The notes: generated by a model not told the origin, from the letters alone. Shown: positions 53,467 through 62,133, counted from the first letter of the stretch. The stretch is DNA of 64,000 bases from Afipia sp. (GCA_016201045.1 JACQDM010000007.1:186001-250000), one strand, 5' to 3'. Numbers and translations: made by a program.

Positions 53467-54138
53467 ATGACTCCCCCGCCCTTCACCACCATCGTTCTTG
53501 GCGGCACCGGACAGGTCGGCAGCTCCGCAGTCGATGAACTGCTCGCGATTCCGGAATCCAAAGAAGTCGTCATGGTCACGCGCAAGGCGATCCCGCCGCG
53601 CGAGCGCGTGCGCAACGTCGTCCTCGATACGAACGCTGCCGATTTCGCCGAGCGCATCAAAACCCTCGCCGCCGAACTGAACGCGCAAGGCCACGTAAGT
53701 GCGGTGAGCTGCGTCGGCATCGGCATCGGCACGGCGCTCTGGAGCGAGGACGATCTGAAGAAAGTCGAAGTCGGCGTCGTCAGCGCGTTCGCGCGCGGCT
53801 GTCATGATGGCGGCATTTCGCAATTCGCCTTGCTCTCCGCCGTGGGCAGCACGGCGACCAGCCCGTTCAAATATGTGCGCGTCATGGGCATGAAGGAAGA
53901 CGCCGTGCGCGCGGTCGGCTTCACGCGGCTTGCGATCTTCCGCCCCGGCATCATCACCGGCAACGCGCACACGCCGGGATGGTCCGCGCTGCTCGGCGCG
54001 TTTCTGCCGGGCGGGTTCGGCAATATCGACCAGCAAATTCTCGGCCGCGCCATCGCCAAGGAAATCGCCTTGCGCCAGCGCGCGACCGGCGAGGTCATCT
54101 ACGAGAATGCCGACATGCGAAAGCTCGCGGCGGAGTAG
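53467..54138 (+). CDS. NAD(P)-binding protein, atypical SDR (NmrA/HTATIP2-like)
   Basis: A 223-residue Rossmann protein with TIVLGGTGQVGSSAVDEL at the N-terminus (about 7-24), the middle strand LLSAVGSTATSPFKYVRVMGMKEDAV (catalytic-type Tyr/Lys region, about 120-145) and FRPGIITG. It resembles HTATIP2/TIP30-type atypical short-chain dehydrogenases, which may be enzymes or redox sensors. The start at 53467 lies 89 bp from the divergent PRTase gene. It is convergent with the next gene with one base between the stops. Confidence 0.8.
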   Translation: MTPPPFTTIVLGGTGQVGSSAVDELLAIPESKEVVMVTRKAIPPRERVRNVVLDTNAADFAERIKTLAAELNAQGHVSAVSCVGIGIGTALWSEDDLKKVEVGVVSAFARGCHDGGISQFALLSAVGSTATSPFKYVRVMGMKEDAVRAVGFTRLAIFRPGIITGNAHTPGWSALLGAFLPGGFGNIDQQILGRAIAKEIALRQRATGEVIYENADMRKLAAE

Positions 54139-54139
54139 T

Positions 54140-54442
54140 TCATCGAAATATCAGGTCAACGATCCCAACCAGAAGACGGACGATTCCGGGAAGCAGAAAG
54201 AACCCTGCGATCCAGCCGGCGATGGCAAGGGGCCATGATGGATTCTTGGGCATCCGTGTCGCGGCCACAAACGACAGCGCCGACAATATCGCCGAGCCGC
54301 CGCCGATGATGACGGACTCTCGATCTGCCTGAATGGATTGCGGCAACCCCACCAGCAAACCGATCGCCAGCAGGCCAAACGCCCAGCCGCCTCCGACAAA
54401 AATTGCTCGCAGCCAACCGTTTGCTTTTAGAAAGACCTGCAT
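54140..54442 (-). CDS. Small three-helix membrane protein, function unknown
   Basis: A 100-residue protein with three hydrophobic helices (about 10-33, 44-61 and 70-95). The ATG at 54442 has AGAGGGG 5 nt upstream. The open frame continues to 54745 but that extension is Arg/Ser-rich without homology. No family recognised. Confidence 0.6.
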   Translation of the reverse strand: MQVFLKANGWLRAIFVGGGWAFGLLAIGLLVGLPQSIQADRESVIIGGGSAILSALSFVAATRMPKNPSWPLAIAGWIAGFFLLPGIVRLLVGIVDLIFR

Positions 54443-54738
54443 GCGCCCCTCTTTTGCGAGCTTAACCCTCACACCAGAATAACCCGCGCCACTCGCCTCC
54501 ACGCGGATGTGGATGACGGGGAGAAAGATCGCGCGACGGCAGAATTCGCGACTCGAATCCGCGCCTTTGCGCCCATATCCGGCGTGCGTTTCCGCACCTT
54601 TAACGCCGCAAAAAGCGGAACTCACAGGGCGAAAAATTTTTGAAAATTTTGCCCTTGGGAATTGCGAAGGACTCACTGATACTTCCCGCATTGCGAATTT
54701 ACCGGCGATGAACCATTCCGCTGGAAATTGGCCTTTTC
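54443..54738. other. Intergenic stretch, no gene seen
   Basis: The first 296 bp of the gap before nrdJ have only shadow ORFs. An AT-rich patch (GAAAAATTTTTGAAAATTTT, about 54631-54650) stands out and could be part of a promoter region. Confidence 0.5.
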
Positions 54739-54785
54739 CCACCATATTTAGTGTTTGATTCAGGTTTGAATACTAAACCTTGACG
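54739..54785 (+). promoter_or_regulatory. Candidate NrdR box pair upstream of nrdJ
   Basis: CCACCATATTTAGTGT (54739-54754) matches the NrdR box ACACTATATATAGTGT at 13 of 16 positions. A weaker half-match (ATACTAAA at 54770-54777) begins 31 bp later, the usual spacing for NrdR box pairs on one face of the helix. NrdR is the ATP/dATP-sensing repressor of ribonucleotide reductase genes. The nrdJ promoter probably lies here, about 370 bp before the start codon. Confidence 0.55.
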
Positions 54786-55156
54786 TACCGGACGAGTCTG
54801 GCCTAGCCTTGGAATCGTCAGGCGCGTGAGTTTTTGGTCTCGCCGGGCACTCCCAAGAGGGTTCCGACAGGAAGCTCCGCAACGGCCATCAAGGCCACGG
54901 AGTTGAGGATTTGTCGGCTCTTTTTGGACGGCAAAAATGGGGCGTAAGGCGTTGAAGGGCTGGGCCTGCATTTACACCTGTAAAGGCAGTCACCACCCCG
55001 AGCAGAGAACAGGCCGGAGCGAACGACTCCAAGCGATGAGTCGCGTTGAACGGCAAACTGCGGACTCAACAGGTTGAAAAGACCTGCCGGTTCGCGAATG
55101 GAAATCCCCGGCGTAACCTCAATTGAGGACGCGCCGGCAAAAGACGGGGCACTATT
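54786..55156 (+). promoter_or_regulatory. Structured leader of nrdJ, possible regulatory RNA
   Basis: About 370 nt with no ORF but several hairpins: CTCCG/CGGAG enclosing GGCC/GGCC (54875-54902), CTGC-A-TTTAC/GTAAA-G-GCAG (54966-54989), CGACTC/GAGTCG (55024-55043), CAGGT/ACCTG (55070-55086), and CCGGCG/CGCCGG enclosing CCTC/GAGG (55108-55137). The last is next to the ribosome-binding region and could mask it. AAGACCTGCCGG (55079-55090) resembles the 3' end of cobalamin riboswitches, which would suit a B12-dependent enzyme, but the conserved riboswitch core is not evident. Confidence 0.45.
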
Positions 55157-58100
55157 ATGCGAATCGAACGCCGCTACACCAAAGCCGACACCTCACCCTA
55201 CGCCGCCATCGATTTCAGGCTGACGACAAGCGAGATTCGCAATCCTGACGGCTCCGTTGTGTTTCGTCTTGAGAATGTCGAAGTCCCCGAATTCTGGTCG
55301 CAGGTGGCGTCCGACGTTCTGGCGCAGAAATATTTCCGTAAAGCAGGCGTCGCCGCCAAGCTGAAGAAGGTCGAGGAAGAAACCGTCCCCTCCTTCCTGT
55401 GGCGTTCGGTGCCGGATGAAGACGCGCTCGCAGCGCTCCCGGAAAAAGAGCGATACGGTTCTGAACTGTCGTCGAAGCAGGTGTTCGATCGGCTTGCCGG
55501 CTGCTGGACCTATTGGGGCTGGAAGGGTTCGTACTTCACGTCGGAAGAGGATGCGAAAGCGTTCTATGACGAACTTCGCTTCATGCTGGCGAAGCAAATG
55601 GTCGCGCCGAATTCGCCGCAATGGTTCAACACCGGCTTGCACTGGGCTTACGGCATCGATGGTCCGGGCCAGGGCCATTACTATGTGGATTTCAAAACCG
55701 GCAAGCTGACGAAATCGAAAAGCTCTTACGAACATCCGCAGCCGCACGCCTGCTTCATCCAGGGCATCGAGGACGATCTCGTCAACGAAGGCGGCATCAT
55801 GGATCTGTGGGTGCGCGAGGCGCGCCTGTTCAAATACGGCTCCGGCACCGGCTCGAACTTCTCGCGGCTGCGTGGAGAGGGCGAAAAACTCTCCGGCGGC
55901 GGCCGCTCGTCGGGCCTGATGAGCTTCCTGAAAATCGGCGACCGTGCGGCGGGCGCGATCAAGAGCGGCGGCACCACGCGCCGCGCGGCCAAGATGGTGG
56001 TCGTCGACGCCGATCATCCGGATATCGAAACCTACATCGACTGGAAGGTCCGCGAGGAGCAGAAGGTCGCCGCTTTGGTCACCGGCTCGAAGATCAACCA
56101 GAAGCACCTCAAGGCCATCATGAAGGCCTGTGTGAACTGCGAAGGCAGTGGCGACGATTGCTTCGATCCCGAGAAGAACCCGGCGCTGCGCCGCGAGATC
56201 AAGCTCGCGCGCCGCTCGCTCGTCACCGACAACATGATCAAGCGGGTTATTCAATTTGCCAAACAAGGCTACAAGGACATCACCTTCGACATCTACGACA
56301 CCGACTGGGATAGCGAAGCCTATCTCACCGTGTCGGGCCAGAACTCCAACAACTCGGTGTCGCTGAAGGACGATTTCCTGCGCGCGGTGGAAACCGACGG
56401 CGACTGGAATCTCAACGCCCGCACCTCCAAGAAGGTGATGAAGACTCTGAAAGCCCGCGACCTGTGGGAGAAGATCGGTTACGCCGCATGGGCCTCCGCC
56501 GATCCGGGCCTGCACTTCAACACCACGATGAACGACTGGCACACGTGCAAAGCCAGCGGCGACATTCGCGCGTCGAATCCTTGCTCCGAGTATATGTTCC
56601 TCGACGACACGGCGTGCAACCTCGCCTCCGCCAACCTCTTGACCTTCTACGACACGCAGACACGGCGTTTCGATGTGGATGCTTACGAGCATCTGTGCCG
56701 TCTGTGGACTGTCGTGCTGGAAATTTCCGTCATGATGGCGCAGTTCCCCTCGAAGGCGATTGCGGAACTGTCCTACGAATTCCGCACGCTCGGTTTGGGT
56801 TACGCCAATATCGGCGGCCTGTTGATGACGATGGGCCTGTCCTACGACTCCAACGAAGGCCGCGCGCTGTGCGGCGCCCTCACCGCCGTGATGACCGGCG
56901 TGAGCTACGCGACGTCTGCCGAGATGGCGAAGGAACTCGGCGCATTCCCCGGCTACAAGAAAAACGCCCAGCACATGCTGCGCGTGATCCGCAACCATCG
57001 CCGCGCCGCGCACAGCGAAGCCACCGGCTATGAAGCGCTGGCCGTCTCTCCGGTGCCGCTCGATCACGCCTCATGTCCTCAAGCGGACATCGTCGCGCAT
57101 GCGAAGGCTGTGTGGGATCGCGCGCTCGAACTCGGCACCGAACACGGCTATCGCAACGCGCAGACCACCGTGGTCGCACCGACCGGCACCATCGGTCTGG
57201 TGATGGATTGCGACACCACGGGCATTGAGCCTGATTTCGCGCTGGTGAAATTCAAGAAGCTCGCCGGCGGCGGTTACTGGAAGATCATCAACCGCGCAGT
57301 TCCCGAAGCGCTGCGTGCGCTCGGATATAAGGAAAGCGACATCGCCGAGATCGAAGCCTATGCGGTCGGTCACGGCTCGCTCGGCCAATCGCCCGGCATC
57401 AACGTCTCGACTTTGAAAGCCAAAGGCTTCACCGACGACATGATCAAGAAGGCCGAAGCGGCATTGCCGACGGCATTCGATATCAAGTTCGCGTTCAACA
57501 AATGGACCTTCGGCGAGGACGTGCTGCGCGATACGCTGAAGCTCGACGCGGAAGCCGTTGCGGCTCCCGGTTTCGACCTGCTCACCGCGCTCGGCTTCTC
57601 CAGGCGCGAGATCGAAGCCGCGAACGTGCACATCTGCGGCGCGATGACGGTGGAAGGCGCGCCGCACCTCAAAGCCGAACACTACGGCGTGTTCGACTGC
57701 GCCAATCCCTGCGGCAAGATCGGCAAGCGTTATCTGTCGGTCGAAAGCCACATCCGCATGATGGCGGCGTCGCAGCCGTTCATTTCGGGCGCGATCAGCA
57801 AGACCATCAACATGCCGAACGACGCCACCGTCGAGGACTGCAAATCGGCGTATCTCTTGTCCTGGAAGCTCGCGCTGAAAGCCAACGCGCTCTATCGCGA
57901 CGGCTCGAAGCTGTCGCAGCCGCTCAACTCGCAGCTCATCAGCGACGATGAGGACGAGGACGATGCAATCGAGACTTTCCACGACAAGCCGATGGCGGCG
58001 CGCACCGCGGCGCTGACGGAAAAGATCGTGGAGAAAATCGTCGAGCGCGTCACTGTGATCCGCGAGCGCGAGAGGATGCCGGATCGCCGCAAGGGCTACA

Positions 58101-58897
58101 CCCAGAAGGCCGTGGTCGGCGGGCACAAGGTTTATCTCCGCACCGGCGAATACGATGACGGCCGATTGGGAGAAATCTTCATCGACATGCACAAGGAAGG
58201 CGCGGCACTTCGCTCGTTCGTGAACAATTTCGCGATTTCCGTCTCGCTCGGCCTGCAATACGGCGTGCCGCTCGACGAATATGTCGATGCGTTCACCTTC
58301 ACGCGCTTCGAGCCGGCCGGCCCCGTGCAGGGCAACGACTCGATCAAATACGCCACGTCCATTCTCGATTACGTGTTCCGCGAATTGGCCGTGTCGTACA
58401 TGGAGCGTTTCGATCTTGCGCATGTCGATCCGTCGGAATCGAATTTCGACGCCATCGGCAGCGGCGTCTCCGAGGGCAAGGCGCCCGATCCGTCGCATTC
58501 GTCGAAGTTCGTCTCCAAGGGCATCACGCGCTCGCGCGTCGATCGGCTCGCTGTCGTCGGCGGCGCGGACGCTATCGGCTCCGGCAATGTCACGGCGATT
58601 GCATCGGGTGGCGCGGCCGCGCGGCATGGCGACGCGGAAGGCGCGGTTGCGCTGAAAGCCGCCGAGCCCGAGCGCGAACTCTCGCCGACGGAAAAGCTGG
58701 AAGCGCAGCAGTGGAGCAAGGCCGGTTCGGCGCAAGCCGCAGCACCTGCCGCACCGAGCAAGGCCGAGCGCCGCGCGGAAGCCAAAGCCCGCGGCTACGA
58801 AGGCGACATGTGCTCGGAGTGTTCGAACTTTACGCTGGTGCGCAACGGCACATGTATGAAGTGCGATACGTGCGGAAGCACGACGGGGTGCTCGTGA
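55157..58897 (+). CDS. nrdJ: Adenosylcobalamin-dependent ribonucleotide reductase (class II)
   Basis: A 1246-residue vitamin-B12-dependent RNR that makes deoxyribonucleotides with or without oxygen. The N-terminal part has [10 protein letters not shown]; the catalytic barrel has [21 protein letters not shown] (finger-loop Cys region), [24 protein letters not shown] and [15 protein letters not shown]. An insert rich in Asp/Glu precedes the last third, and the C-terminus carries zinc- or redox-type cysteines ([29 protein letters not shown], interrupted for brevity by its many Cys). It follows a long leader and candidate NrdR boxes. The following gene starts 4 bp after the stop. Confidence 0.95.
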   Translation: MRIERRYTKADTSPYAAIDFRLTTSEIRNPDGSVVFRLENVEVPEFWSQVASDVLAQKYFRKAGVAAKLKKVEEETVPSFLWRSVPDEDALAALPEKERYGSELSSKQVFDRLAGCWTYWGWKGSYFTSEEDAKAFYDELRFMLAKQMVAPNSPQWFNTGLHWAYGIDGPGQGHYYVDFKTGKLTKSKSSYEHPQPHACFIQGIEDDLVNEGGIMDLWVREARLFKYGSGTGSNFSRLRGEGEKLSGGGRSSGLMSFLKIGDRAAGAIKSGGTTRRAAKMVVVDADHPDIETYIDWKVREEQKVAALVTGSKINQKHLKAIMKACVNCEGSGDDCFDPEKNPALRREIKLARRSLVTDNMIKRVIQFAKQGYKDITFDIYDTDWDSEAYLTVSGQNSNNSVSLKDDFLRAVETDGDWNLNARTSKKVMKTLKARDLWEKIGYAAWASADPGLHFNTTMNDWHTCKASGDIRASNPCSEYMFLDDTACNLASANLLTFYDTQTRRFDVDAYEHLCRLWTVVLEISVMMAQFPSKAIAELSYEFRTLGLGYANIGGLLMTMGLSYDSNEGRALCGALTAVMTGVSYATSAEMAKELGAFPGYKKNAQHMLRVIRNHRRAAHSEATGYEALAVSPVPLDHASCPQADIVAHAKAVWDRALELGTEHGYRNAQTTVVAPTGTIGLVMDCDTTGIEPDFALVKFKKLAGGGYWKIINRAVPEALRALGYKESDIAEIEAYAVGHGSLGQSPGINVSTLKAKGFTDDMIKKAEAALPTAFDIKFAFNKWTFGEDVLRDTLKLDAEAVAAPGFDLLTALGFSRREIEAANVHICGAMTVEGAPHLKAEHYGVFDCANPCGKIGKRYLSVESHIRMMAASQPFISGAISKTINMPNDATVEDCKSAYLLSWKLALKANALYRDGSKLSQPLNSQLISDDEDEDDAIETFHDKPMAARTAALTEKIVEKIVERVTVIRERERMPDRRKGYTQKAVVGGHKVYLRTGEYDDGRLGEIFIDMHKEGAALRSFVNNFAISVSLGLQYGVPLDEYVDAFTFTRFEPAGPVQGNDSIKYATSILDYVFRELAVSYMERFDLAHVDPSESNFDAIGSGVSEGKAPDPSHSSKFVSKGITRSRVDRLAVVGGADAIGSGNVTAIASGGAAARHGDAEGAVALKAAEPERELSPTEKLEAQQWSKAGSAQAAAPAAPSKAERRAEAKARGYEGDMCSECSNFTLVRNGTCMKCDTCGSTTGCS

Positions 58898-58901
58898 AAA
58901 A

Positions 58902-59894
58902 TTGAACCAGAAGAAGAAACATCATTTCGTAGCACAAACCTATCTGAAGGAATTTTGTAATTCTGACGGAAAGGTTTGTGTTTATTCGAAGGATGACCCA
59001 TCAAGACCTCGATGGGCTTCGCCGGCTTCTATCGGATACGAAAAGTACTATTATTCACAGCCGACCCCAGATGGTGGCGTAGATAACAACAAACTTGAAG
59101 ATTACTTCTCGTCGATCGAGAATGAATGGCCGCATCTAGTAAACAAAATCAAACGCGGCGAAAAATATAATGGCGGCCTCAACCAGCTCTTACTTTTTGT
59201 CTTAATGCACCGCGTCCGGGTGCCGACCGCACGTGACGCCGTCGAAAAGACGCTGGCCGCATCGGTAAAGATGTCGATTAGACATCTAAACGATCAAGGA
59301 CAACTTCCGGCGCCACCGGACGGATTTACGTTCGAATATCTCGATAAGCATATGGCTATCTCGATAGACCCGCATAAATCAATACACGCCATGGTTGACT
59401 TAGCGAAGGGTGTAGAAAAAATCTTTGGTGCAATTGGATTTCGGATTCTAGAAAACGAAACGGATTTAAATTTCATCACTAGCGACAATCCCGTTGTGTA
59501 TTTTGATCCGACGGTACCGCTGTCCGCAATGCAGCCCTACAACATCGACCGAGATCGAATGACAATAGAGTTCATGTTTCCTATGACGCCGAGGCTTATG
59601 CTTTGGGGACATTCAGACTTCAAACCTACAGACGGACTACACACAGTCAGCTACGAAAAAGTTATTCATCGTGATTTTGTTAAGCGCGCAAATGTTCTGA
59701 TAGCAAAATTTGCTCATCGAATGGTATTCGCGAGTGAGCAAACCCATACGCCACTTGTAAAGAAGTACGCGCCCACGTCGCCTGTTGCGTCAGTTCAACA
59801 GCTACGAACTTTGACGGGCCGAGGTATCTTCACGCAAATGGTTTTCGGAAAACGCGAGCAGAAGCCTAAATGGTTAGGCACTACAGAACCTTGA
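58902..59894 (+). CDS. DUF4238 domain protein
   Basis: A 330-residue protein whose N-terminus KKKHHFVAQTYLKEF is the hallmark of DUF4238, with SDNPVVYFDP and the MFPMTPRLMLWG segment later, as in the family. The function is unknown; a nuclease-like role has been guessed from the His pair, but I cannot support it. It begins with TTG 4 bp after the nrdJ stop; no better start exists, because the motif sits at residue 6. Base use is clearly AT-richer than nrdJ, so it looks acquired and may ride on nrdJ transcription. Confidence 0.75.
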   Translation: MNQKKKHHFVAQTYLKEFCNSDGKVCVYSKDDPSRPRWASPASIGYEKYYYSQPTPDGGVDNNKLEDYFSSIENEWPHLVNKIKRGEKYNGGLNQLLLFVLMHRVRVPTARDAVEKTLAASVKMSIRHLNDQGQLPAPPDGFTFEYLDKHMAISIDPHKSIHAMVDLAKGVEKIFGAIGFRILENETDLNFITSDNPVVYFDPTVPLSAMQPYNIDRDRMTIEFMFPMTPRLMLWGHSDFKPTDGLHTVSYEKVIHRDFVKRANVLIAKFAHRMVFASEQTHTPLVKKYAPTSPVASVQQLRTLTGRGIFTQMVFGKREQKPKWLGTTEP

Positions 59895-59922
59895 GCGAGA
59901 GAGCGCCTTAATCGAGCCCTCC

Positions 59923-60070
59923 ATGCACCCCCTTCTTCCGCGCGATCTTTTTTGAACTGCTCGGCATCTGGTCGGCCTATTACATCTGGAAAAATCTCAA
60001 GACCGGCATCGTCGACACCGGGCGCGGCTGGACCGTGGCTCGCCGCGACGTCACCCGAACAGCCGATTGA
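59923..60070 (+). pseudogene. Broken, truncated copy of the small membrane-protein gene at 60713
   Basis: From about 59933 the sequence encodes FFRAIFFELLGIWSAYYIW and then NLKTGIVDTGRGW, closely matching the start of the intact gene at 60713 (FFRAIFFEVIGLWSAVQIW). An extra C after the ATG at 59923 (ATGCACCCCC against ATGTACCCC) puts the start out of frame, and similarity ends after GRGW, where the frame stops at 60068-60070. The TA promoter overlaps this stop. It is a remnant of a tandem paralogue. Confidence 0.75.
59933..60034 (+). repeat. Direct repeat, copy A (about 100 bp)
   Basis: This segment and 60722-60823 are imperfect direct repeats. The first 24 bases are identical, and most of the following bases match up to GGGCGCGGCTGG. 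Together they bracket the toxin-antitoxin pair. Confidence 0.75.
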
Positions 60071-60100
60071 CAATATCTTACATGTATCCTATAAGATACA
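60067..60100 (+). promoter_or_regulatory. Toxin-antitoxin promoter and operator
   Basis: TTGACA (60067-60072) and TATAAG (60090-60095) are 17 bp apart, a near-consensus sigma-70 promoter. A palindrome TGTATCCTATAAGATACA (60083-60100, 16 of 18 positions symmetric) covers the -10 and ends right before the toxin ATG at 60101. The expected transcription start is at or next to that ATG, so the mRNA may be leaderless. The palindrome is the likely binding site for the antitoxin or toxin-antitoxin complex. Confidence 0.75.
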
Positions 60101-60391
60101 ATGTTCGAGCTTCGGAAAACCGATGAATTCGACATCTGGCTTTCGTCGCTGTCCGATCAGCGCGCCGTTGCAAAGATCGCCTCGCGGATTGAACGGCTCG
60201 GCCTTGGAAATCCCGGCGATGTAAAAGCGATCGGCGAAGGCGTGAGCGAAATGCGGATTCCTTACGGTCCGGGATATCGCGTCTATTACAAGCAGACCGG
60301 CAAAACGATTGTCCTGATTTTGTGCGGCGGAGACAAGTCAACGCAGGATAAAGATATCAAACGGGCAAAAGAAATCGCGGCGCAGCTCTGA
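60101..60391 (+). CDS. Type II toxin, RelE/HigB-like addiction module killer
   Basis: A 96-residue RelE-superfamily toxin with the usual layout: TDEFDIWLSSLSDQRAVAKI, then RIERLGLGNPGDVKAIGEGVSEMRI, GPGYRVYY and LILCGGDKSTQDKDIKRAKEI. Such toxins cleave mRNA, mostly at the ribosome. There is no ribosome-binding site before the ATG, in keeping with a leaderless message. It precedes its antitoxin gene by 11 bp, the HigBA-type order. Confidence 0.88.
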   Translation: MFELRKTDEFDIWLSSLSDQRAVAKIASRIERLGLGNPGDVKAIGEGVSEMRIPYGPGYRVYYKQTGKTIVLILCGGDKSTQDKDIKRAKEIAAQL

Positions 60392-60402
60392 AAGGAAACA
60401 CA

Positions 60403-60702
60403 ATGGTAAAAATTTCAAAGTTCGACGCAGCCGACTATCTTAAAAACCCGGCCGCAATTGCGGCCTATCTCACCGAAGCGTTCGAGACCAACGACGCGAG
60501 CTATATCTGCACAGCGCTCGATACGGTCGCGCGCGCCAAGGGCATTGGCGATGTCGCCAAGGCCACCGGGCTTTCGCGGGAAAGTCTCTATAAAACTTTC
60601 AGGGATACGGCGAAGCCGGAATTCGATACGGTGCGAAAGGTGATGGAATCGTTCGGCGTCAAACTCGTCGCCGAACCGATCCGTAAAAAGAAAGCCGGTT
60701 GA
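60403..60702 (+). CDS. Type II antitoxin, HigA-like addiction module antidote
   Basis: A 99-residue antitoxin of the putative addiction-module antidote family. The start KFDAADYLKNPAAIAAYLTEAFE and a helix-turn-helix (GIGDVAKATGLSRESLYKTF, about 48-67) are typical. It should neutralise the toxin at 60101 and repress the operon by binding the palindrome at 60083. AAAGGA lies before the ATG. It ends 10 bp before the intact membrane-protein gene. Confidence 0.88.
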   Translation: MVKISKFDAADYLKNPAAIAAYLTEAFETNDASYICTALDTVARAKGIGDVAKATGLSRESLYKTFRDTAKPEFDTVRKVMESFGVKLVAEPIRKKKAG

Positions 60703-60712
60703 GACGAGGCCC

Positions 60713-60979
60713 ATGTACCCCTTCTTCCGCGCGATCTTTTTTGAAGTCATCGGCCTGTGGTCGGCGGTTCAGATCTGGAACAATCTGAAAACCGGCATCA
60801 TCGACACCGGGCGCGGCTGGCGGATGGAGCGCGACACCAATCCCGCCGGCTTCTGGCTCTACACGCTGTTCAATGTGCTGTTCGTCGCCTTTGCGATCGC
60901 CGTGCTGCTCAATGCCATCGGGCTGATCGCCGATCCGTTTCCCGTCGTGAACCGCTGGCTGCGCTTCGACTTCCGCTGA
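60713..60979 (+). CDS. Small conserved membrane protein, function unknown
   Basis: An 88-residue protein with an N-terminal amphipathic or hydrophobic part (MYPFFRAIFFEVIGLWSA) and one clear membrane helix (about 49-72, LYTLFNVLFVAFAIAVLLNAIGLI). Its 5' third is repeated in broken form at 59923-60070. I recognise no function. Confidence 0.7.
   Translation: MYPFFRAIFFEVIGLWSAVQIWNNLKTGIIDTGRGWRMERDTNPAGFWLYTLFNVLFVAFAIAVLLNAIGLIADPFPVVNRWLRFDFR
60722..60823 (+). repeat. Direct repeat, copy B (inside intact gene)
   Basis: Partner of the repeat at 59933-60034. It is the 5' part of the intact membrane-protein gene and lies on the far side of the toxin-antitoxin pair. Confidence 0.75.
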
Positions 60980-61041
60980 TCGCGGCACTTGCGCCGTTTT
61001 CCGGCACCCTTCCTTAACCGCTTCGCACCAGACTGCCGCGC

Positions 61042-61335
61042 ATGGATAAAGCCGCCTTGCCGTTTTACGCGCGCCTTCTGATGGCCGGCCTCGCGCTGTT
61101 CGCCGCCTGGGCGATGGCGCGCGCGTGGCGTTCGGGCGTCGCCTACAGCGATAACTACACCTTCGACGAAACGCGCGAGCCGACGATGTTCATCGTCACG
61201 ATGCTGTCGCAGCTTTTCGTGCTGCTGTTTTGCGTGGCGCTCGCGGCAGGCTACACGCCGCAGGAATTCCTCGCGCAGTTCGGCCTCGACAGGCTTTCCG
61301 CCGGCCTGAACTGGTTCTGCCCGCCGCAGCGCTAA
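61042..61335 (+). CDS. Small two-helix membrane protein, function unknown
   Basis: A 97-residue protein with two hydrophobic helices (about 8-26 and 49-68) and a short polar loop (YSDNYTFDETREPT). Codon use fits the GC-rich chromosome, which supports it as a real gene. No family recognised. Confidence 0.6.
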   Translation: MDKAALPFYARLLMAGLALFAAWAMARAWRSGVAYSDNYTFDETREPTMFIVTMLSQLFVLLFCVALAAGYTPQEFLAQFGLDRLSAGLNWFCPPQR

Positions 61336-61418
61336 GCGTTGCAGAGCCAAGCCATTCATTGATCCCGATCAATCCGGCCGTCCGCGCGCCCACTAACATG
61401 GCGCAAACGGAGGCCATC

Positions 61419-61634
61419 ATGTCCGCGACCGAAATCGCCAACCGCCATCTTGACTCGGCGCTCACCGAAGCGAAGACCAACCATCTGGATCCCGACGCGA
61501 TGTGCCGCGCGCTGCTCGGTGCCGTCGTGTCGAAATATCTGGAGACGCGCAGCGTGTTCGACGTGCAGTCCGAACTCAGCTTCATTGCCGAGAACTGCGA
61601 TCCGGAGACCGACCACGCCTTCATGCGGCCGTGA
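61419..61634 (+). CDS. Small soluble protein, function unknown
   Basis: A 71-residue acidic helical protein (MSATEIANRHLDSALTEAK, then LETRSVFDVQSELSFIAEN). GGAGG stands 5 nt before ATG 61419; an ATG at 61398 would add seven residues but lacks such a site. It is followed by a strong terminator. The function is unknown. Confidence 0.65.
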   Translation: MSATEIANRHLDSALTEAKTNHLDPDAMCRALLGAVVSKYLETRSVFDVQSELSFIAENCDPETDHAFMRP

Positions 61635-61645
61635 GCGCATAACAA

Positions 61646-61671
61646 AAAGCCCCGCATCGCTGCGGGGCTTT
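61646..61671 (+). terminator. Intrinsic terminator between small gene and psiF
   Basis: AAAGCCCCGCA pairs with TGCGGGGCTTT (61646-61656 with 61661-61671) across a TCGC loop, with A and T runs on both sides. It serves the convergent genes at 61419 and 61692. Confidence 0.88.
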
Positions 61672-61691
61672 CGTTTCTCAAAGCGTGGCGA

Positions 61692-61913
61692 TTAACCGGC
61701 CATGCACTTCTTGATCGACGAGTCCTTGGCGGCGCCGGAGAGCGGCTTGCCGTCCGCGCTCTTGGCGTTGTCGTTGCAGCACTTCGTCATGGCGCTGGTC
61801 TTGGCCGCACCCGACAATGGCTTGCCGTCCGCGCTCATGGCCTTGCAGGCTTCTGCAAGCACAGGCGACGCAGCGAACAGCGAGAGGGTGACGGCGAGAG
61901 CAATACGTTTCAT
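61692..61913 (-). CDS. PsiF repeat family exported protein
   Basis: A 73-residue protein with a signal peptide (cleavage near VLAEA) and two copies of SADGKPLSGAAK separated by Cys-containing helices (KCCNDNAK, KKCMAG). This is the PsiF repeat, named after a phosphate-starvation-inducible E. coli protein of unknown role. At the DNA level an 18-bp direct repeat (61744-61761 and 61819-61836) reflects an internal duplication. The mature protein is tiny and Lys/Ser-rich. Confidence 0.88.
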   Translation of the reverse strand: MKRIALAVTLSLFAASPVLAEACKAMSADGKPLSGAAKTSAMTKCCNDNAKSADGKPLSGAAKDSSIKKCMAG

Positions 61914-62133
61914 AGGGAATCTCCGGCTTGAAAGGACTTTCAGCCTAGCCGATCCCCGCTGCCTGACAACGGCAAAGCCGTCGCACCGCTGCGAATTTGC
62001 TGCGGCGCGTCCGGCCGTTCATTCATGCCCGGTTAAGCTGCGCGCTGGGCGTGGCCGACCTCGCCGGTATAGGTCAGCCCTGCTGCTGGAACGGACTCAT
62101 TTGCAGCGTATTGTTTCCGCGGGGAGTGCGTTC
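61914..62133. other. Intergenic stretch, no gene seen
   Basis: A 220-bp gap between psiF and the divergent small membrane gene. Nothing is recognised beyond the expected psiF promoter region. Confidence 0.4.

Noticed and set aside
54786-55156. A definite cobalamin riboswitch call before nrdJ
   Set aside because: Only the 3' AAGACCTGCCGG segment resembles the family; the conserved core elements were not found by eye, so it is reported only as a structured leader.
57071-58735. Antisense ORF of 554 codons opposite nrdJ, with another of 624 codons at 55193-57067
   Set aside because: Both lie opposite a certain gene, have Arg/His-rich shadow composition and no domain. They arise from GC-rich codon bias.
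61230-61418. Longer N-terminus for the small protein at 61419
   Set aside because: It overlaps the end of the 61042 gene in another frame, while GGAGG marks ATG 61419.
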